Of a DNA stretch of 24,911 nucleotides, positions 7,126 through 15,837 are shown in pieces. Each line of letters opens with the position of its first letter. Position 1 is the first letter of the stretch. Location: assembly GCA_900764955.1 (NCBI GenBank), contig CAAFPY010000033.1:1-24911 (forward strand). The letters are read 5' to 3'. The notes under the pieces are model-generated. The model did not search any database. It saw only the letters and a program-made list of their open reading frames with translations, and was not told the DNA's origin. This DNA comes from an uncultured Collinsella sp. Lineage in GTDB: Bacteria > Actinomycetota > Coriobacteriia > Coriobacteriales > Coriobacteriaceae. The translations under genes were made by a program, and so were the position numbers.

Positions 7126-9645
7126 CTACTCGTTGTCACCCGCCGTCATCTGCGTGGCGCTCAGGCTGCCCTCCATGCTGGCGGCGGCGTCGGGCCACAC
7201 CCAGTCGGTGAATGCAGGATGGTCGTAGCCCTCCTCCACGGCGAACTCGAACGCCTCAAGGCGGAATGCCTCCCAGGCCTCGATCTGCTCGGCGTGCGCC
7301 GGATCGCAGCTCGCGGAGTCCACCAGACGCAAAGCCTCGGCAGCGAGCGCCCAGCGATCCATGTTGTTCAGGCGCAGCATGTCGAACGGGGTGGTGGTGG
7401 AACCCTTCTCCTCATAGCCATGGACACACCAGGCGTCATGACCGGGGCGCGCCCACACCAGGCGACGGATCGTGCCGGCGTAGGCGTGGAAGCAGAAGAG
7501 GACCGGCTTGTCGCCCGCACCGAAGAACTCGACGAAGCGCTCATCGGAGATCGCCTGGTCGTTCTCGCAGGCGTTCTGGATCTTGAGCAGGTCGACCACG
7601 TTCACGAACCACACCTTGACGCCTTGTTCGCGCAGCAGGTCCACGGCCGCCAGCGCCTCAAGCGTTGGGACGTCACCACACGTGGCGATCACCAGGTCGG
7701 CTTCTTCGAGGCTCGAAGCGGTGCTCGCCCACTCCCACGCAGCCAGCCCCTCGGCGAGCTCGGCACGAGCGTCGTCCACCGTCACGAACGTCGGCGCGGG
7801 CTGCTTGCCGCAGAAAATCGCGTTCACGCAGTCCGTCGACTGGTACACGCGCTCCGCAACCGCAAGCGCCATGTTGGCGTCGCACGGATAGTATGCGTTC
7901 ACGACGTGAGTGTCGTTTACCTTGTTGAGCAGCACGTCGATGAAACCTGGGTCCTGGTGCGAGAATCCGTTGTGGTCCTGGCGCCACACGTGGCTTGAAA
8001 GCAGGATGTTCAGACCGGAGATGGGCGCGCGCCACGGAATCTCGCGCTTAGTCGCTTCGAGCCACTTGCAGTGCTGATTCACCATGGAGTCGACGACGTG
8101 CACGAAGCTCTCGTAGCTCGACCACACGCCATGACGGCCGGTGAGCACGTACGCCTCTAGAAAGCCCTCGCACTGGTGCTCGGAGAGCTGCTCGATTACT
8201 CGGCCGCTCGGAGCGAGCAGATCATCGTTATCGGCGTCGGCATAGTGACCGGCGAGCCACTGCTTGCTCGTCGCGGCGTAGCAGTCCTGCAGACGGTTGG
8301 ACGCGGTCTCATCGGGGCCGAAGATGCGGAAGTCATCGTTTTTGGCAAGGACGTCGGCGGTGTAGGCGCCAAACACGCGTGCCGCCTCGGTGGCGCCCCA
8401 CCCGTGCCCCTTCTCCGCCACGGGGACCTCATGGGCATGGATATCGGGCAGCTCAAGCTCTCGGCGGATTTTCCCGCCGTTCGCGTTGGGGTTGGCGCCG
8501 ATGCGCAAGTCGCCCTTGGGCATGAAGGCGGTCACATCCTCGCGAACCTGGCCTTCCGAGGTGAAGAGCTCCTCGGGGCCGTACGAGCGAAGCCAGGAAC
8601 GGAGCACGCGGAAGTGCTCGTGGGTGTCGCGGGCGTCGGCCAGCGGCACCTGATGCGCGCGCCAGGAGTCCTCAGTCTTCTTACCGTCGATATGCTTGGG
8701 ACACGTCCACCCCTTGGGCGTGCGGAATACGATCATCGGGTACACGGGGCGGGTCTCGTCGCCGAGCTCCGCGTTTGCCTTGATATCGCAGATCTCGCCG
8801 AAGACCTCCTCGAGCTGCGCGGCGAAACGCGCGTGGATGGAGGCGTGCGACTCGTTGTCGAAGCCAGCCACGAAGAAGTGCGGCTTGTAGCCCATTCCCT
8901 CGAAGAACTTGGTGAGCTCCTCGTCCGAAATGCGCGCCAGGATGGTGGGGTTCGCGATCTTGTAGCCGTTGAGGTGCAGGATCGGCAGGACGATGCCGTC
9001 GGTCTTGGGGTTGACTAGCTTGTTGGATTGCCAGGAGGTGGCGAGCGCCGCGGTCTCGGCCTCACCGTCGCCCACCACGGCCACAGCCAGCAGGCTCGGG
9101 TTGTCCATCACGGCACCGTATGCGTGGCTGAGGGTATAGCCCAGCTCGCCGCCCTCGTGGATGGAGCCCGGGGTCTCGGGCGCGAAGTGGCTCGGGATGC
9201 CGCCTGGGTAGGAGAACTGGCGGAAGAACTTCTCAAGGCCAGCCTCATCATCCGTGATGTCGGGACGGATCTCGCGGTACGTGCCGTCGAGTAGAGACTG
9301 CGCCGTTCCGGCAGGACCACCGTGGCCGGGGCCCATGAGGAAAATCGCGTTTTGCCCATGGTCGGCGATGAGACGATTCACATGACCGAACAAAAAGTTG
9401 ATACCGGGAGTGGTTCCCCAATGGCCCACCAGGCGGTGCTTGACGTCCACACGGCCGAAGTCGCGCTTCTCACCCGTCTTGGCATCGGTCCAGTCCTCGC
9501 GCATCAGCGGGTTGGAACGCAGGTAGATCTGTCCGATGGACAGGTAGTTGGCGCAACGCCAGTACTTATCCACGCCGGCGAGGGCATCTGCGCTCACCGG
9601 GTTCTCGAGTTTGGTCCACGGAGTGCCGATCACGGGCTGCGTCAT
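7126..9645 (-). CDS. xfp: Xylulose-5-phosphate/fructose-6-phosphate phosphoketolase
   Basis: Thiamine-diphosphate enzyme cleaving xylulose 5-P (to acetyl-P and glyceraldehyde 3-P) or fructose 6-P (to acetyl-P and erythrose 4-P). The 839-residue product matches the bifidobacterial enzyme almost throughout: [10 protein letters not shown] start, [14 protein letters not shown]75 in [21 protein letters not shown] (104-114), [27 protein letters not shown], the ThDP motif starting at GDG 192-194 and ending near N226, and a final AGDNE. A segment near residues 52-66 ([15 protein letters not shown]) is an insertion relative to the bifidobacterial form. ATG 9645 has AGGAAGGGAA upstream. Expression is probably controlled by the LacI-type protein encoded just upstream, as LacI-like operators overlap the promoter (9719-9767). 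In this window the enzyme could process xylulose 5-P made by the isomerase/transketolase operon. Confidence 0.97.
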   Translation of the reverse strand: MTQPVIGTPWTKLENPVSADALAGVDKYWRCANYLSIGQIYLRSNPLMREDWTDAKTGEKRDFGRVDVKHRLVGHWGTTPGINFLFGHVNRLIADHGQNAIFLMGPGHGGPAGTAQSLLDGTYREIRPDITDDEAGLEKFFRQFSYPGGIPSHFAPETPGSIHEGGELGYTLSHAYGAVMDNPSLLAVAVVGDGEAETAALATSWQSNKLVNPKTDGIVLPILHLNGYKIANPTILARISDEELTKFFEGMGYKPHFFVAGFDNESHASIHARFAAQLEEVFGEICDIKANAELGDETRPVYPMIVFRTPKGWTCPKHIDGKKTEDSWRAHQVPLADARDTHEHFRVLRSWLRSYGPEELFTSEGQVREDVTAFMPKGDLRIGANPNANGGKIRRELELPDIHAHEVPVAEKGHGWGATEAARVFGAYTADVLAKNDDFRIFGPDETASNRLQDCYAATSKQWLAGHYADADNDDLLAPSGRVIEQLSEHQCEGFLEAYVLTGRHGVWSSYESFVHVVDSMVNQHCKWLEATKREIPWRAPISGLNILLSSHVWRQDHNGFSHQDPGFIDVLLNKVNDTHVVNAYYPCDANMALAVAERVYQSTDCVNAIFCGKQPAPTFVTVDDARAELAEGLAAWEWASTASSLEEADLVIATCGDVPTLEALAAVDLLREQGVKVWFVNVVDLLKIQNACENDQAISDERFVEFFGAGDKPVLFCFHAYAGTIRRLVWARPGHDAWCVHGYEEKGSTTTPFDMLRLNNMDRWALAAEALRLVDSASCDPAHAEQIEAWEAFRLEAFEFAVEEGYDHPAFTDWVWPDAAASMEGSLSATQMTAGDNE

Positions 9646-9718
9646 GGCTTTTCCCTTCCTACACGAAGCGGGCCAACACATCCCGCTCCTTTGATGTCGT
9701 TACTCCGAGTGTAAACGC

Positions 9719-9767
9719 TAAAACGTTTTATCGTTTGTGATAAAACGTTTCTTCTGAATTTTTTCAA
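9719..9767 (-). promoter_or_regulatory. xfp promoter with two LacI-type operators
   Basis: On the minus strand TTGAAA (9762-9767) is followed after 17 bases by TTTATC (9739-9744), a plausible -35/-10 pair. Overlapping and just downstream are two copies of an AAACGTTT palindrome: TAAAACGTTTTA at 9719-9730 (a perfect 12-bp palindrome with the central CG typical of LacI/CcpA-family sites) and TAAAACGTTT at 9741-9750. Position over the -10 box suggests repression. Confidence 0.6.
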
Positions 9768-9771
9768 TTCC

Positions 9772-9788
9772 GTTTACTACTGTTTATG
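9772..9788. promoter_or_regulatory. GTTTAC-n4-GTTTATG motif upstream of xfp
   Basis: GTTTAC-TACT-GTTTATG lies about 130 bases before the xfp start. The same two-part motif with 5- or 6-base spacing occurs before the broken glycosidase gene (12363) and before the isomerase operon (24685), always in the same orientation relative to the downstream minus-strand gene. Confidence 0.45.
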
Positions 9789-10174
9789 CTGTTGAGTGAA
9801 ATTGAGCCTTCTAAACGCAAGACGCGGCACCCGCAATCGGACAAAGAGCTTTGGTATGCGTTTGACCCATGCAGATCGAGTAGTCTCAAATATGTGTGGG
9901 GTTTATCAGTAACGATCCAGTAGCGCGGCTCATCCGAGCACAAAACCCCAGTTGGCATCTGGTCGAATCGGCGCTCTACTCACCGTACCAGATTAAAGCC
10001 CACACATATTAATTACTAACACCCCAGCCAGTCGGTCGAACAGCCACCCAGCCCACCGGCCATTCTCCTCCGGTGCCGCTGGCATAGGTTTGCCATCGGC
10101 GCCGGGAGCGAACGGCAGGAGAAGGCAGGCAGCCTGTGCGGAAAAGTTTCTCCTACGCGACTTGCAGGAAAGGC
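9789..10174. other. Intergenic region between lacI and the xfp promoter
   Basis: No supported gene. It contains the inverted-repeat element at 9889-10010. The short minus-strand reading frames here (64 and 71 codons) cross the repeat arms, lack ribosome sites and resemble no family I know. Nothing else stands out between 10011 and 10174, and I see no clear terminator for lacI. Confidence 0.6.
9889..10010. repeat. 122-bp element bounded by inverted repeats (MITE-like)
   Basis: The left end at 9889 and the reverse complement of the right end (10010 inward) both begin AATATGTGTGGG, then diverge slightly (GTTTATC against CTTTAATC), giving about 18 of 20 matching positions with one gap. The core has no coding sign. 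Length and terminal inverted repeats fit a non-autonomous mobile or repetitive intergenic element. No certain target duplication is visible. Confidence 0.5.
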
Positions 10175-11194
10175 TCAGCAATCGAGCGGCGCAACACTCG
10201 CCTGACACACCAGGCGCGGAGCCAAAACACGATCCTCGAACTCGTGCTCAGCATGCTCGTTCACGCGCTTGAGCAGCAATTCCATCGCATTGTCTGCAAG
10301 CTTCGAAACGTTTTGCTCGATGGCGGTCAGCGCCGGCTCAAACAGCGCGTCGGCAGCGGAGTTGTCGTAACTCACGAGCGAATAATCGCGCGGAACGCGT
10401 TTGCCATGCGCGAAGAGGCACTTGAGCACCCCCAAGGCGATGTTGTCGGAACTCGCGAAAATCGCGGTCGCATCGCTCTCGAGCACGCGCTCCGTCGCCG
10501 CGGCGCCGTCGGCGATGTAGTAATCGCTCTCGAACACAAGGGAGTCATCGGCCGTGATCCCGTGCGACTCGAGCGCCCGGCGATATCCCGTCAGGCGCGC
10601 GCGGCCGGTGTTCGACGACGTGTTAATCAGGCACGCGATGCGCGTATGCCCGCGCTGCAGCAGGCAATCCGTGGCCAAAAAGCCACCGAGCTCGCTGTCA
10701 AAACGCACGCGATCGCAGCTGACTCCGTCGATAAAGCGGTCGACCATCACGAGCGGCACCGGCAAGGTGGACAGGCTGTCGACAAGCTGCTCATCAGCGC
10801 CGATCTCATGAGCCGTCACGAGGATCAGGCCATCGACACCGCGATTGACCAGCAAGCGAACGAGCTCATCCTCGTGCTCGGACGAGACGTCGGAATTCAT
10901 GATGAATAGCGCATAACCGTGCTCACGACAGCGAATCTCAAGGTTGCGAGCCAAGGAGGAAAAGAAGCGGCTCTCGATATTGGGAACGATCAGGCCAAAC
11001 GTGCGGGACTGCTGCATCACGAGGCTTCGGGCAATTTGATTGGGCACGTACCGCTTGCGCGCAGCGACCTCTTTGATGCGGCGCCGATTCTCCTCGGAAA
11101 TGCGGCAGGGGCGGTCGTTGAGTACCAAAGACACAGCCGACGGGGACAGGCCCACCTCCTGCGCGATTTCTTTGAGCGTTACCTTTGGTGCCAT
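10175..11194 (-). CDS. LacI-family transcriptional regulator
   Basis: 339-residue DNA-binding repressor. An N-terminal helix-turn-helix (residues 5-30, VTLKEIAQEVGLSPSAVSLVLND) and hinge helix (about 50-60, YVPNQIARSLV) precede a periplasmic-binding-protein-like sensor domain (from RTFGLIVPNIESRFF to the C-terminus). The ATG at 11194 has a strong GGGAGGGG. The gene lies between xfp (downstream) and the broken DUF4038 gene (upstream), all on the minus strand. AACGTTTT-type sites occur before all three, including one at 11276-11286 about 80 bases before this gene, suggesting autoregulation and control of xfp. The inducer is probably a sugar or sugar phosphate; its identity cannot be read. Confidence 0.93.
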   Translation of the reverse strand: MAPKVTLKEIAQEVGLSPSAVSLVLNDRPCRISEENRRRIKEVAARKRYVPNQIARSLVMQQSRTFGLIVPNIESRFFSSLARNLEIRCREHGYALFIMNSDVSSEHEDELVRLLVNRGVDGLILVTAHEIGADEQLVDSLSTLPVPLVMVDRFIDGVSCDRVRFDSELGGFLATDCLLQRGHTRIACLINTSSNTGRARLTGYRRALESHGITADDSLVFESDYYIADGAAATERVLESDATAIFASSDNIALGVLKCLFAHGKRVPRDYSLVSYDNSAADALFEPALTAIEQNVSKLADNAMELLLKRVNEHAEHEFEDRVLAPRLVCQASVAPLDC

Positions 11195-11207
11195 GATCCC
11201 CTCCCTG

Positions 11208-11246
11208 AAAACAACGACGGACGCCGGCGTACACCCGCGTCCGTCG
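11208..11246 (-). terminator. Strong hairpin with T-run before the lacI ribosome site
   Basis: CGACGGACGC (11215-11224) pairs exactly with GCGTCCGTCG (11237-11246), with inner CGG/CCC pairing in part. On the minus strand it is followed by TTGTTTT, then the GGGAGGGG of lacI. It looks like the terminator of the upstream (broken) gene placed within the lacI leader. A smaller hairpin, CTATGT/ACATAG, abuts it at 11247-11264. Confidence 0.6.
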
Positions 11247-11275
11247 CTATGTTCCCCCACATAGAGGGTGAGGTC

Positions 11276-11286
11276 AACGTTTTACC
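11276..11286. promoter_or_regulatory. AACGTTTTACC half-conserved LacI-type site before lacI
   Basis: AACGTTTTACC resembles the AACGTTTTATC part of the xfp operator. It sits in the 131-base gap between the broken gene and lacI, a position fitting autoregulation. Single and imperfect, so tentative. Confidence 0.35.
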
Positions 11287-11325
11287 ATCGAACGGTTGGA
11301 CTTCGTCCTTGCACGGTCGCGATAC

Positions 11326-12253
11326 TCACGCGAACGGCTTGAGGACCACAAGCGCGTCATGCGTGAAGGGATGCTGCTCGACACGCGTCGAAGCGGCCGC
11401 CTCGTCCACGCGCATCGGCATATGGGCAACTCGCTTGTCTTCCAAGTCAAACGCGATCGCCTCCATATGCTCAAACGCGCCGTGGAGCCTAAGCGCTGTT
11501 GAACGTGGCATATATGCGACAACAGCGTCTCCAATCCGGGCAACTCGTATCGACTCGCGAGCATCATCGAGCAGCTCCTGCGCAGGCTCGATTGCGAGTT
11601 TGCCTCCCTCGGTGAGCATACCGAGAATCTGTGGAATCAAGCCGAAGTCCCACACGCCAGAAAACTGGAGGCACTCCTGCCAACGGAAGGGCATGTCAAA
11701 ACCCTCGCCGAGGACCGAGCCCCTGCTCGCGGCGGTCTGCCAATTCCACACGCCGTGAGCTCCATAGGTGAGTCCGGCCGTGGCACCCGAGAGGATGCCC
11801 GACCACGCGCTCAACATGCGTGCGCACTTCTTCAAACGGAAGCAGGGGCGCACCGAGCTTTTCGGAGACCTTCGACCCCCAGGTTCCGGGAATGTGGTTG
11901 CACCACAGAAGCACGAGCGCCGGACGGATGCCGTGCTCGACCGCCATGCGGCACATCTCGCGAGCGCGATCCCAATACGCCTCGTTGGGAGTGGCCTAAT
12001 CGAACACCGTGCCGTCCTCACTAGCGTACGGGTAGATGCCCAGATCGGGGCGGCACCGATCCCACTGCGGGAGCGTGTTGATCTGCAGCACGTTGATCCC
12101 CTGCTCTGCGCGACGGGCGAGATAGTACTTCCAATCGGACAACTCGATACTCGTGAACGCGCTCCAGCACGTGTCTACCAGCCAGAACCAAGGCTTACCG
12201 TCGAGCGTGAACCCGTCGGAACGGTCATTCACCGAAAGCTTGCCAAGCGCCAT
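11326..12253 (-). pseudogene. Broken DUF4038 (apiosidase/GH140-like) glycoside hydrolase gene
   Basis: From ATG at 12253 (GAGAAGGG upstream) the frame reads MALGKLSVNDRSDGFTLDGKPWFWLVDTCWSAF, the N-terminal hallmark of DUF4038 proteins (a short strand, then dG.pFFwlgDT.W). It stops at a TAG at 11998-12000 after EDGTVFD; the same frame continues beyond it with ATPNEAYWDRAREMCRMAVEHGIRPALVLLW, which is clearly homologous continuation. After FEEVRTHVERVV near 11805 the homology moves to another frame: SGILSGATAGLTYGAHGVWNWQ and onward to a stop at 11326. One nonsense and one frameshift therefore separate three pieces of about 309 codons in total. Proteins of this family hydrolyse plant-type side chains such as apiosides, though substrates vary. 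Sequencing error could explain the frameshift but would have to have happened twice. Confidence 0.8.
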
Positions 12254-12351
12254 AACATGTCCCTTCTCATGATTTCACTCTCAACATGTACCATGACGGA
12301 GCTCCTACTTGAACAGCAAACGGTCAACGAACCTTGAACGGCTGTTCTTGG

Positions 12352-12380
12352 TTAAACGTTTTGTTTACTGAACGTTTATG
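12352..12380. promoter_or_regulatory. LacI-type operator cluster before the broken glycosidase gene
   Basis: TTAAACGTTTTG (12352-12363, palindromic core AAACGTTT) runs directly into GTTTAC-TGAAC-GTTTATG (12363-12380). Both elements also occur before xfp. They lie about 100-130 bases upstream of the glycosidase start. The ATG of the plus-strand small ORF at 12378 lies inside the second element. Confidence 0.5.
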
Positions 12381-12542
12381 TCTTACTACGAGAAGCTCGA
12401 CGATGGCGGCATGCTCCCACCCGAAGTCGCTCGGGCGTTTGCGCCCATACGTCTTGAGCATGAGAAGGCCCTTGCCAAAATGGGTCTCTCTCCAAATAGA
12501 AGCATGACCGAGCAACAGCAAAAGCGCTTGAGCCGACAATGA
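12378..12542 (+). CDS. Small ORF, 54 aa, unknown; possible gene remnant
   Basis: ATG at 12378 opens MSYYEKLDDGGMLPPEVARAF, a hydrophilic, helix-prone product ending QQQKRLSRQ. Composition and codon use look coding, but there is no ribosome site and the start lies inside an operator-like sequence, so the original 5' end may be missing. Its stop overlaps the next ORF's start by ATGA, in a different frame. I do not recognise the family. Confidence 0.35.
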   Translation: MSYYEKLDDGGMLPPEVARAFAPIRLEHEKALAKMGLSPNRSMTEQQQKRLSRQ

Positions 12543-12787
12543 CCGAGGGCGACGGGCTTCGACTGGCTTGGAGGTCTTCCGATGGAGAACTCGCACCGAG
12601 CGCGCGAACCGTTCTCATTGAGTACGGCAAGGCAAACGGAGGAGTCTTTTCGCGTCAGGAAGCAGAAGAGGCTCTTGGAGTCGGACGTGATGTGACCCTC
12701 AAGGTGATCAACGGCATGATTGAAGATGGCGAGGTCATCAAGGAGGGCAAGGCGCGCGCCACCCGCTATCGCGTGGCGCGCGCCTAA
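12539..12787 (+). CDS. Winged-helix DNA-binding domain fragment, 82 aa
   Basis: The product ends with a typical winged-helix pattern: VLIEYGKANGGVFSRQEAE, then EALGVGRDVTLKVINGMIEDGEVIKEGK (recognition helix and wing) and RATRYRVARA. Such segments are common at the C-terminus of larger regulators and of Fic-type or ATP-binding proteins. The ORF begins at the ATGA overlap with the 54-codon ORF, without its own ribosome site, so it is either translationally coupled or the tail of a decayed gene. It is transcribed against the PTS operon, whose terminator lies just beyond. Confidence 0.45.
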   Translation: MTEGDGLRLAWRSSDGELAPSARTVLIEYGKANGGVFSRQEAEEALGVGRDVTLKVINGMIEDGEVIKEGKARATRYRVARA

Positions 12788-12843
12788 GATGAGCACGAGC
12801 TCACCGTAAAACGTAGGTTGAACCACACCGACAGATGCATGAC

Positions 12844-12881
12844 AAAACCCGCGCCCCGCTCTCTCGAGCGAAACGCGGGTT
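12844..12881 (-). terminator. Terminator of the beta-glucoside operon
   Basis: AACCCGCG (12846-12853) pairs with CGCGGGTT (12874-12881), with an inner CGCTC/GAGCG stem; on the minus strand it is followed by TTTTG. It lies about 57 bases after the PTS gene stop. It may also serve the plus-strand small ORFs, although T-richness on that side is low. Confidence 0.75.
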
Positions 12882-12937
12882 ATTTCAGGCTGCTTCCGCC
12901 ATGGAGTTTTCTCTCTTAAGAGACAAGGGCTTTGATG

Positions 12938-14368
12938 CTACTTGGCGTTTGCCTGATCGAGTTCCTTCTTGCTAAAGCCGAAGAGATACGTGCACACAGC
13001 TGCGACGACCAGGGAAATGAGGCTCGCGATAATACCCTGGATGAAATTGGCGTTGGTGCCGCCCACATAGCTCAGGACGGACAGGAAGTTCGCAGAGGTG
13101 ATGACGTACTGGGTGAGATTGGCGATACCAGCATACGCACCGCCGACAAAGCTACCGACCATCAAGGCGCCGAAGCAGCGCACGTGAGACAGGCAGATGC
13201 CATAGAGCACAGGCTCGGTAACGCCGCCCAAGATACCGGATACGAAGGCGCCGAAGGCGTTGCCGCGCTCCGCCTTACCTTTGAGTCGAAGAGCCGCACC
13301 GAGGGCGACGCCGAAGCATGCCCACGTGGCGAAGCTACCCGCGAGCATGACACCGGTCATCTCGCCAGTCTCGAAGAACGAGGCCATCATGGGCATCATA
13401 AGAGCCAGATGCATACCGCTCATGACGAGGAACTCCCAAAGGGCGGCGATAACGCCGACACCGAAGAATCCGGTATTCATACCGAACCAGGCAAGGCCGC
13501 CGCTGATGGCGTTGCCCACAATCGTACCGAAGGGGGCGAGCAGGCACAGGATGAACGGCGAGGTGACAAGGAGGCTCAAAATGGGCGTGAAGACGGTTGA
13601 GAGCATGTCGGGCATGTGCTTACCGACAAACTTATAAACAACAGCGAACAGCGGAACGGACATCATGATGGGCAGGACAGTCTGGGCATAGGCGGCAGAC
13701 GTGTTGCAGGGGATGCCGAAGACGGTAAACGCCTTACCCTCGGCGATGATTGCGGCGAAATCCGGCGACATGAGGATGCAGCCGATAAATCCGCCGAGCA
13801 TACCGTTGATGCCAAGTTGCTTCGCCGCGTTGACGCCCGCGAGGATAGGCATGAAGTACAGGGCGGCATCGTAGATGAAGTCGAAGAGCACGTAGATGTC
13901 GCTCTCCGCGGGGTACAGGCCCAGGAGCTGCGGACCGCACAGGGCATTGATCGCATTTGCGAGACCGCCCGTGAGCAGCACCGGGATCATCGGGGTCATG
14001 CAGCCCGCCATGTAACCGACGACGTTCTTCAGGATCTGCATGGGCGTAAGCTTCTTCTTGCCGACAAGCTCGACGTCGGCGGCGGCAGCCTCGGCGTCCT
14101 CAACCGCCTCGAGCTCGTTGACGTTGGCAAGTGAGCAGAACTCCGCGTACACCCTGGGCACGTTCGTCCCCACGATGATCTGATACTGCTGACCGCCGTG
14201 GACAATGCCCATCACGCCGTCAACGGCCTTGACTTCGTCATCGTCGATGCTGGACTCGTCCTTGAGCACAAGGCGGAGCCTCGTCATGCAGTGGGTCGCC
14301 GAAGTCACGTTCTTCGGGCCGCCCACCGCCTTGAGGATATCCTCGGCGATACGCTTATTATCTGCCAT
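12938..14368 (-). CDS. PTS beta-glucoside-type transporter, EIIBC components
   Basis: 476-residue phosphotransferase permease of the glucose/beta-glucoside (BglF-type) superfamily. The N-terminal EIIB domain has its phosphorylation site at C27 in ATHCMTRLRLVLKD; a linker around residues 90-110 leads to the membrane EIIC domain, which carries the family signature GGVTEPVLYGI in its last third. There is no EIIA domain: the protein ends about where EIIC ends in BglF, so phosphate must come from an EIIA encoded elsewhere. ATG 14368 has AAAGGA upstream. It is the last gene of the operon, 66 bases after the 6-phospho-beta-glucosidase gene, and supplies that enzyme with a phosphorylated disaccharide. 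Confidence 0.93.
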   Translation of the reverse strand: MADNKRIAEDILKAVGGPKNVTSATHCMTRLRLVLKDESSIDDDEVKAVDGVMGIVHGGQQYQIIVGTNVPRVYAEFCSLANVNELEAVEDAEAAAADVELVGKKKLTPMQILKNVVGYMAGCMTPMIPVLLTGGLANAINALCGPQLLGLYPAESDIYVLFDFIYDAALYFMPILAGVNAAKQLGINGMLGGFIGCILMSPDFAAIIAEGKAFTVFGIPCNTSAAYAQTVLPIMMSVPLFAVVYKFVGKHMPDMLSTVFTPILSLLVTSPFILCLLAPFGTIVGNAISGGLAWFGMNTGFFGVGVIAALWEFLVMSGMHLALMMPMMASFFETGEMTGVMLAGSFATWACFGVALGAALRLKGKAERGNAFGAFVSGILGGVTEPVLYGICLSHVRCFGALMVGSFVGGAYAGIANLTQYVITSANFLSVLSYVGGTNANFIQGIIASLISLVVAAVCTYLFGFSKKELDQANAK

Positions 14369-14434
14369 GGTATTTCCTTTCCCGTTTCTTTCTATCCCCC
14401 ATCGGCGACTTCGCGCCAACCGGAAAACCTGCGT

Positions 14435-15820
14435 TTATTCGGGCAGCTGATTGCCCGCGATGACCTTCTGATACCAATAGAAGCTGTCCTTGCGAATCCG
14501 GTCGCAAGTCCTGATGTCGTCATCGGTGCGATCCACGTATACAAGGCCATAGCGCTTGGCGAAGCCCTGATGACTGGAGACCACATCGACAAAGCTCCAC
14601 GGACAATACCCAAAGATGGGATAACCCTGCTCGATAAGCTCGCCGACCTGGGCGATATGCGCGGAGAGATAGGTGATGCGCTGCTCGTCGTGAATCGCGC
14701 CGGACTCATCGGGCTCCTCGCTCAAAGCCATGCCGTTCTCGGTGATGATCATGGGCAGGCCGTAGCGGTCATGCACCTTGCGCATGCCGATCGACAGCCC
14801 GATGGGGTCGAGGCCGTTGGGCATCCACTCGGTCTTCTCGAGCCTCGGGTTGTCGCAGAGGACGAAGTCGCCCGCGCCCCAAGGCGGGAAGCCACCGAAT
14901 ACGATGGGCTCGGTGCGCTCCTTGACGCAGCTGCTGGAGTAATAGTTGATGCCGATGAAATCGGGCGTCGACCCGTGCAGGACCGCATCGTCCTCGGGCT
15001 CGACCGCGGGATAGAACCCCTCGCGCTTGAGATAGCTCGCCGCATACGGGGAATACGATCCACGCACGCTCATGTCGAGCATGTAGAACTGCTCCATCTC
15101 CTCGGCATTGAGCGCCGCCATCACATCTGCAGGCGAGCTGCTGAGCGGATAGGTCACCTGGATGGCACAGACCGGCCCGATCTTCGCCTCGGGATCGATT
15201 GAGTGCAAAAGCTCGAAAGCACGGTGCTCTGCGAGAGACATGTGGTAACTCATCTGATAGGTATTGCCCTGATGTCTCTTGGGGTCGGTCTCGGTATCCC
15301 CGGTGTTCACCGACGACGCCGTCGCGATAAGCTGCTCGTTGATAGTCGCCCACAGCTTTACACGGCCCTTAAAGTGCCTAAAGCAGACCTCGGCGTAGCG
15401 GGCGAAGGCATCGATCATCCTGCGATCTAACCATCCGCCGAACTCGTCGACGAGTGCTTGGGGGCACTCGAAGTGATACAGCGTCACAAAGGGCTCGATG
15501 CCCTTTTCCAGAAGGTAATCGATCAGACCGTCGTAGAACGCCAGGGCTTCGGGATTCGGCTCGCAAGTCGCACCGGGCATAATGCGACACCACGAGAAGC
15601 TCATGCGGTACGTCTTGAGTCCGAGTTCGGCCATGAGGTCGACATCCTCTTTCCAGCGATGGTAGTGGTCGGACGCCACGCTGCCATCTGTGATTCCGGG
15701 GATGCCGAAGCCGCGATCGGTCGTCGACTTGCCTCGGCCGCCCTCCCCCCAGGCGCCCTCTACCTGAAATGCGCTCGTCGACGCACCCCATAGGAATCCA
15801 TCGGGAAACCTGTTTGCCAT
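14435..15820 (-). CDS. GH1 6-phospho-beta-glucosidase
   Basis: 461-residue glycoside hydrolase family 1 enzyme, usual length, cytoplasmic, expected to split a PTS-imported 6-phospho-disaccharide. The acid/base is E162 in ATINEQL (the family norm is NEP, here NEQ) and the nucleophile is E361 in MIITENGM. Phosphate-binding residues typical of 6-phospho enzymes, S-x6-K-x-Y, occur as S415, K422 and Y424 in SSHQGFAKRYGLVYVD, which separates it from the other GH1 in the operon. The start ATG 15820 has GGAGAAAGGTGG upstream and leads to the GH1 N-terminal motif FPDGFLWGASTSAFQVEG. It sits 17 bases after the deacetylase gene and before the PTS gene. Confidence 0.95.
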   Translation of the reverse strand: MANRFPDGFLWGASTSAFQVEGAWGEGGRGKSTTDRGFGIPGITDGSVASDHYHRWKEDVDLMAELGLKTYRMSFSWCRIMPGATCEPNPEALAFYDGLIDYLLEKGIEPFVTLYHFECPQALVDEFGGWLDRRMIDAFARYAEVCFRHFKGRVKLWATINEQLIATASSVNTGDTETDPKRHQGNTYQMSYHMSLAEHRAFELLHSIDPEAKIGPVCAIQVTYPLSSSPADVMAALNAEEMEQFYMLDMSVRGSYSPYAASYLKREGFYPAVEPEDDAVLHGSTPDFIGINYYSSSCVKERTEPIVFGGFPPWGAGDFVLCDNPRLEKTEWMPNGLDPIGLSIGMRKVHDRYGLPMIITENGMALSEEPDESGAIHDEQRITYLSAHIAQVGELIEQGYPIFGYCPWSFVDVVSSHQGFAKRYGLVYVDRTDDDIRTCDRIRKDSFYWYQKVIAGNQLPE

Positions 15821-15837
15821 ACTTGCCACCTTTCTCC

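Noticed and set aside
6724..7998. 424-codon plus-strand ORF over the usp/xfp junction
   Set aside because: Runs through the end of usp, a strong terminator and the antisense of xfp; no motif.
9764..9958. 64-codon minus-strand ORF upstream of xfp
   Set aside because: Overlaps the promoter and operator region and one arm of the inverted-repeat element; no ribosome site. A repeat-encoded peptide cannot be excluded but is not supported.
9993..10208. 71-codon minus-strand ORF downstream of lacI
   Set aside because: Overlaps the lacI end and an inverted-repeat arm, no ribosome site, no recognisable family.
12386..12826. 146-codon minus-strand ORF opposite the small winged-helix ORF
   Set aside because: Cys/Ser/Arg-rich without domain sign; the opposite strand shows a coherent winged-helix pattern.
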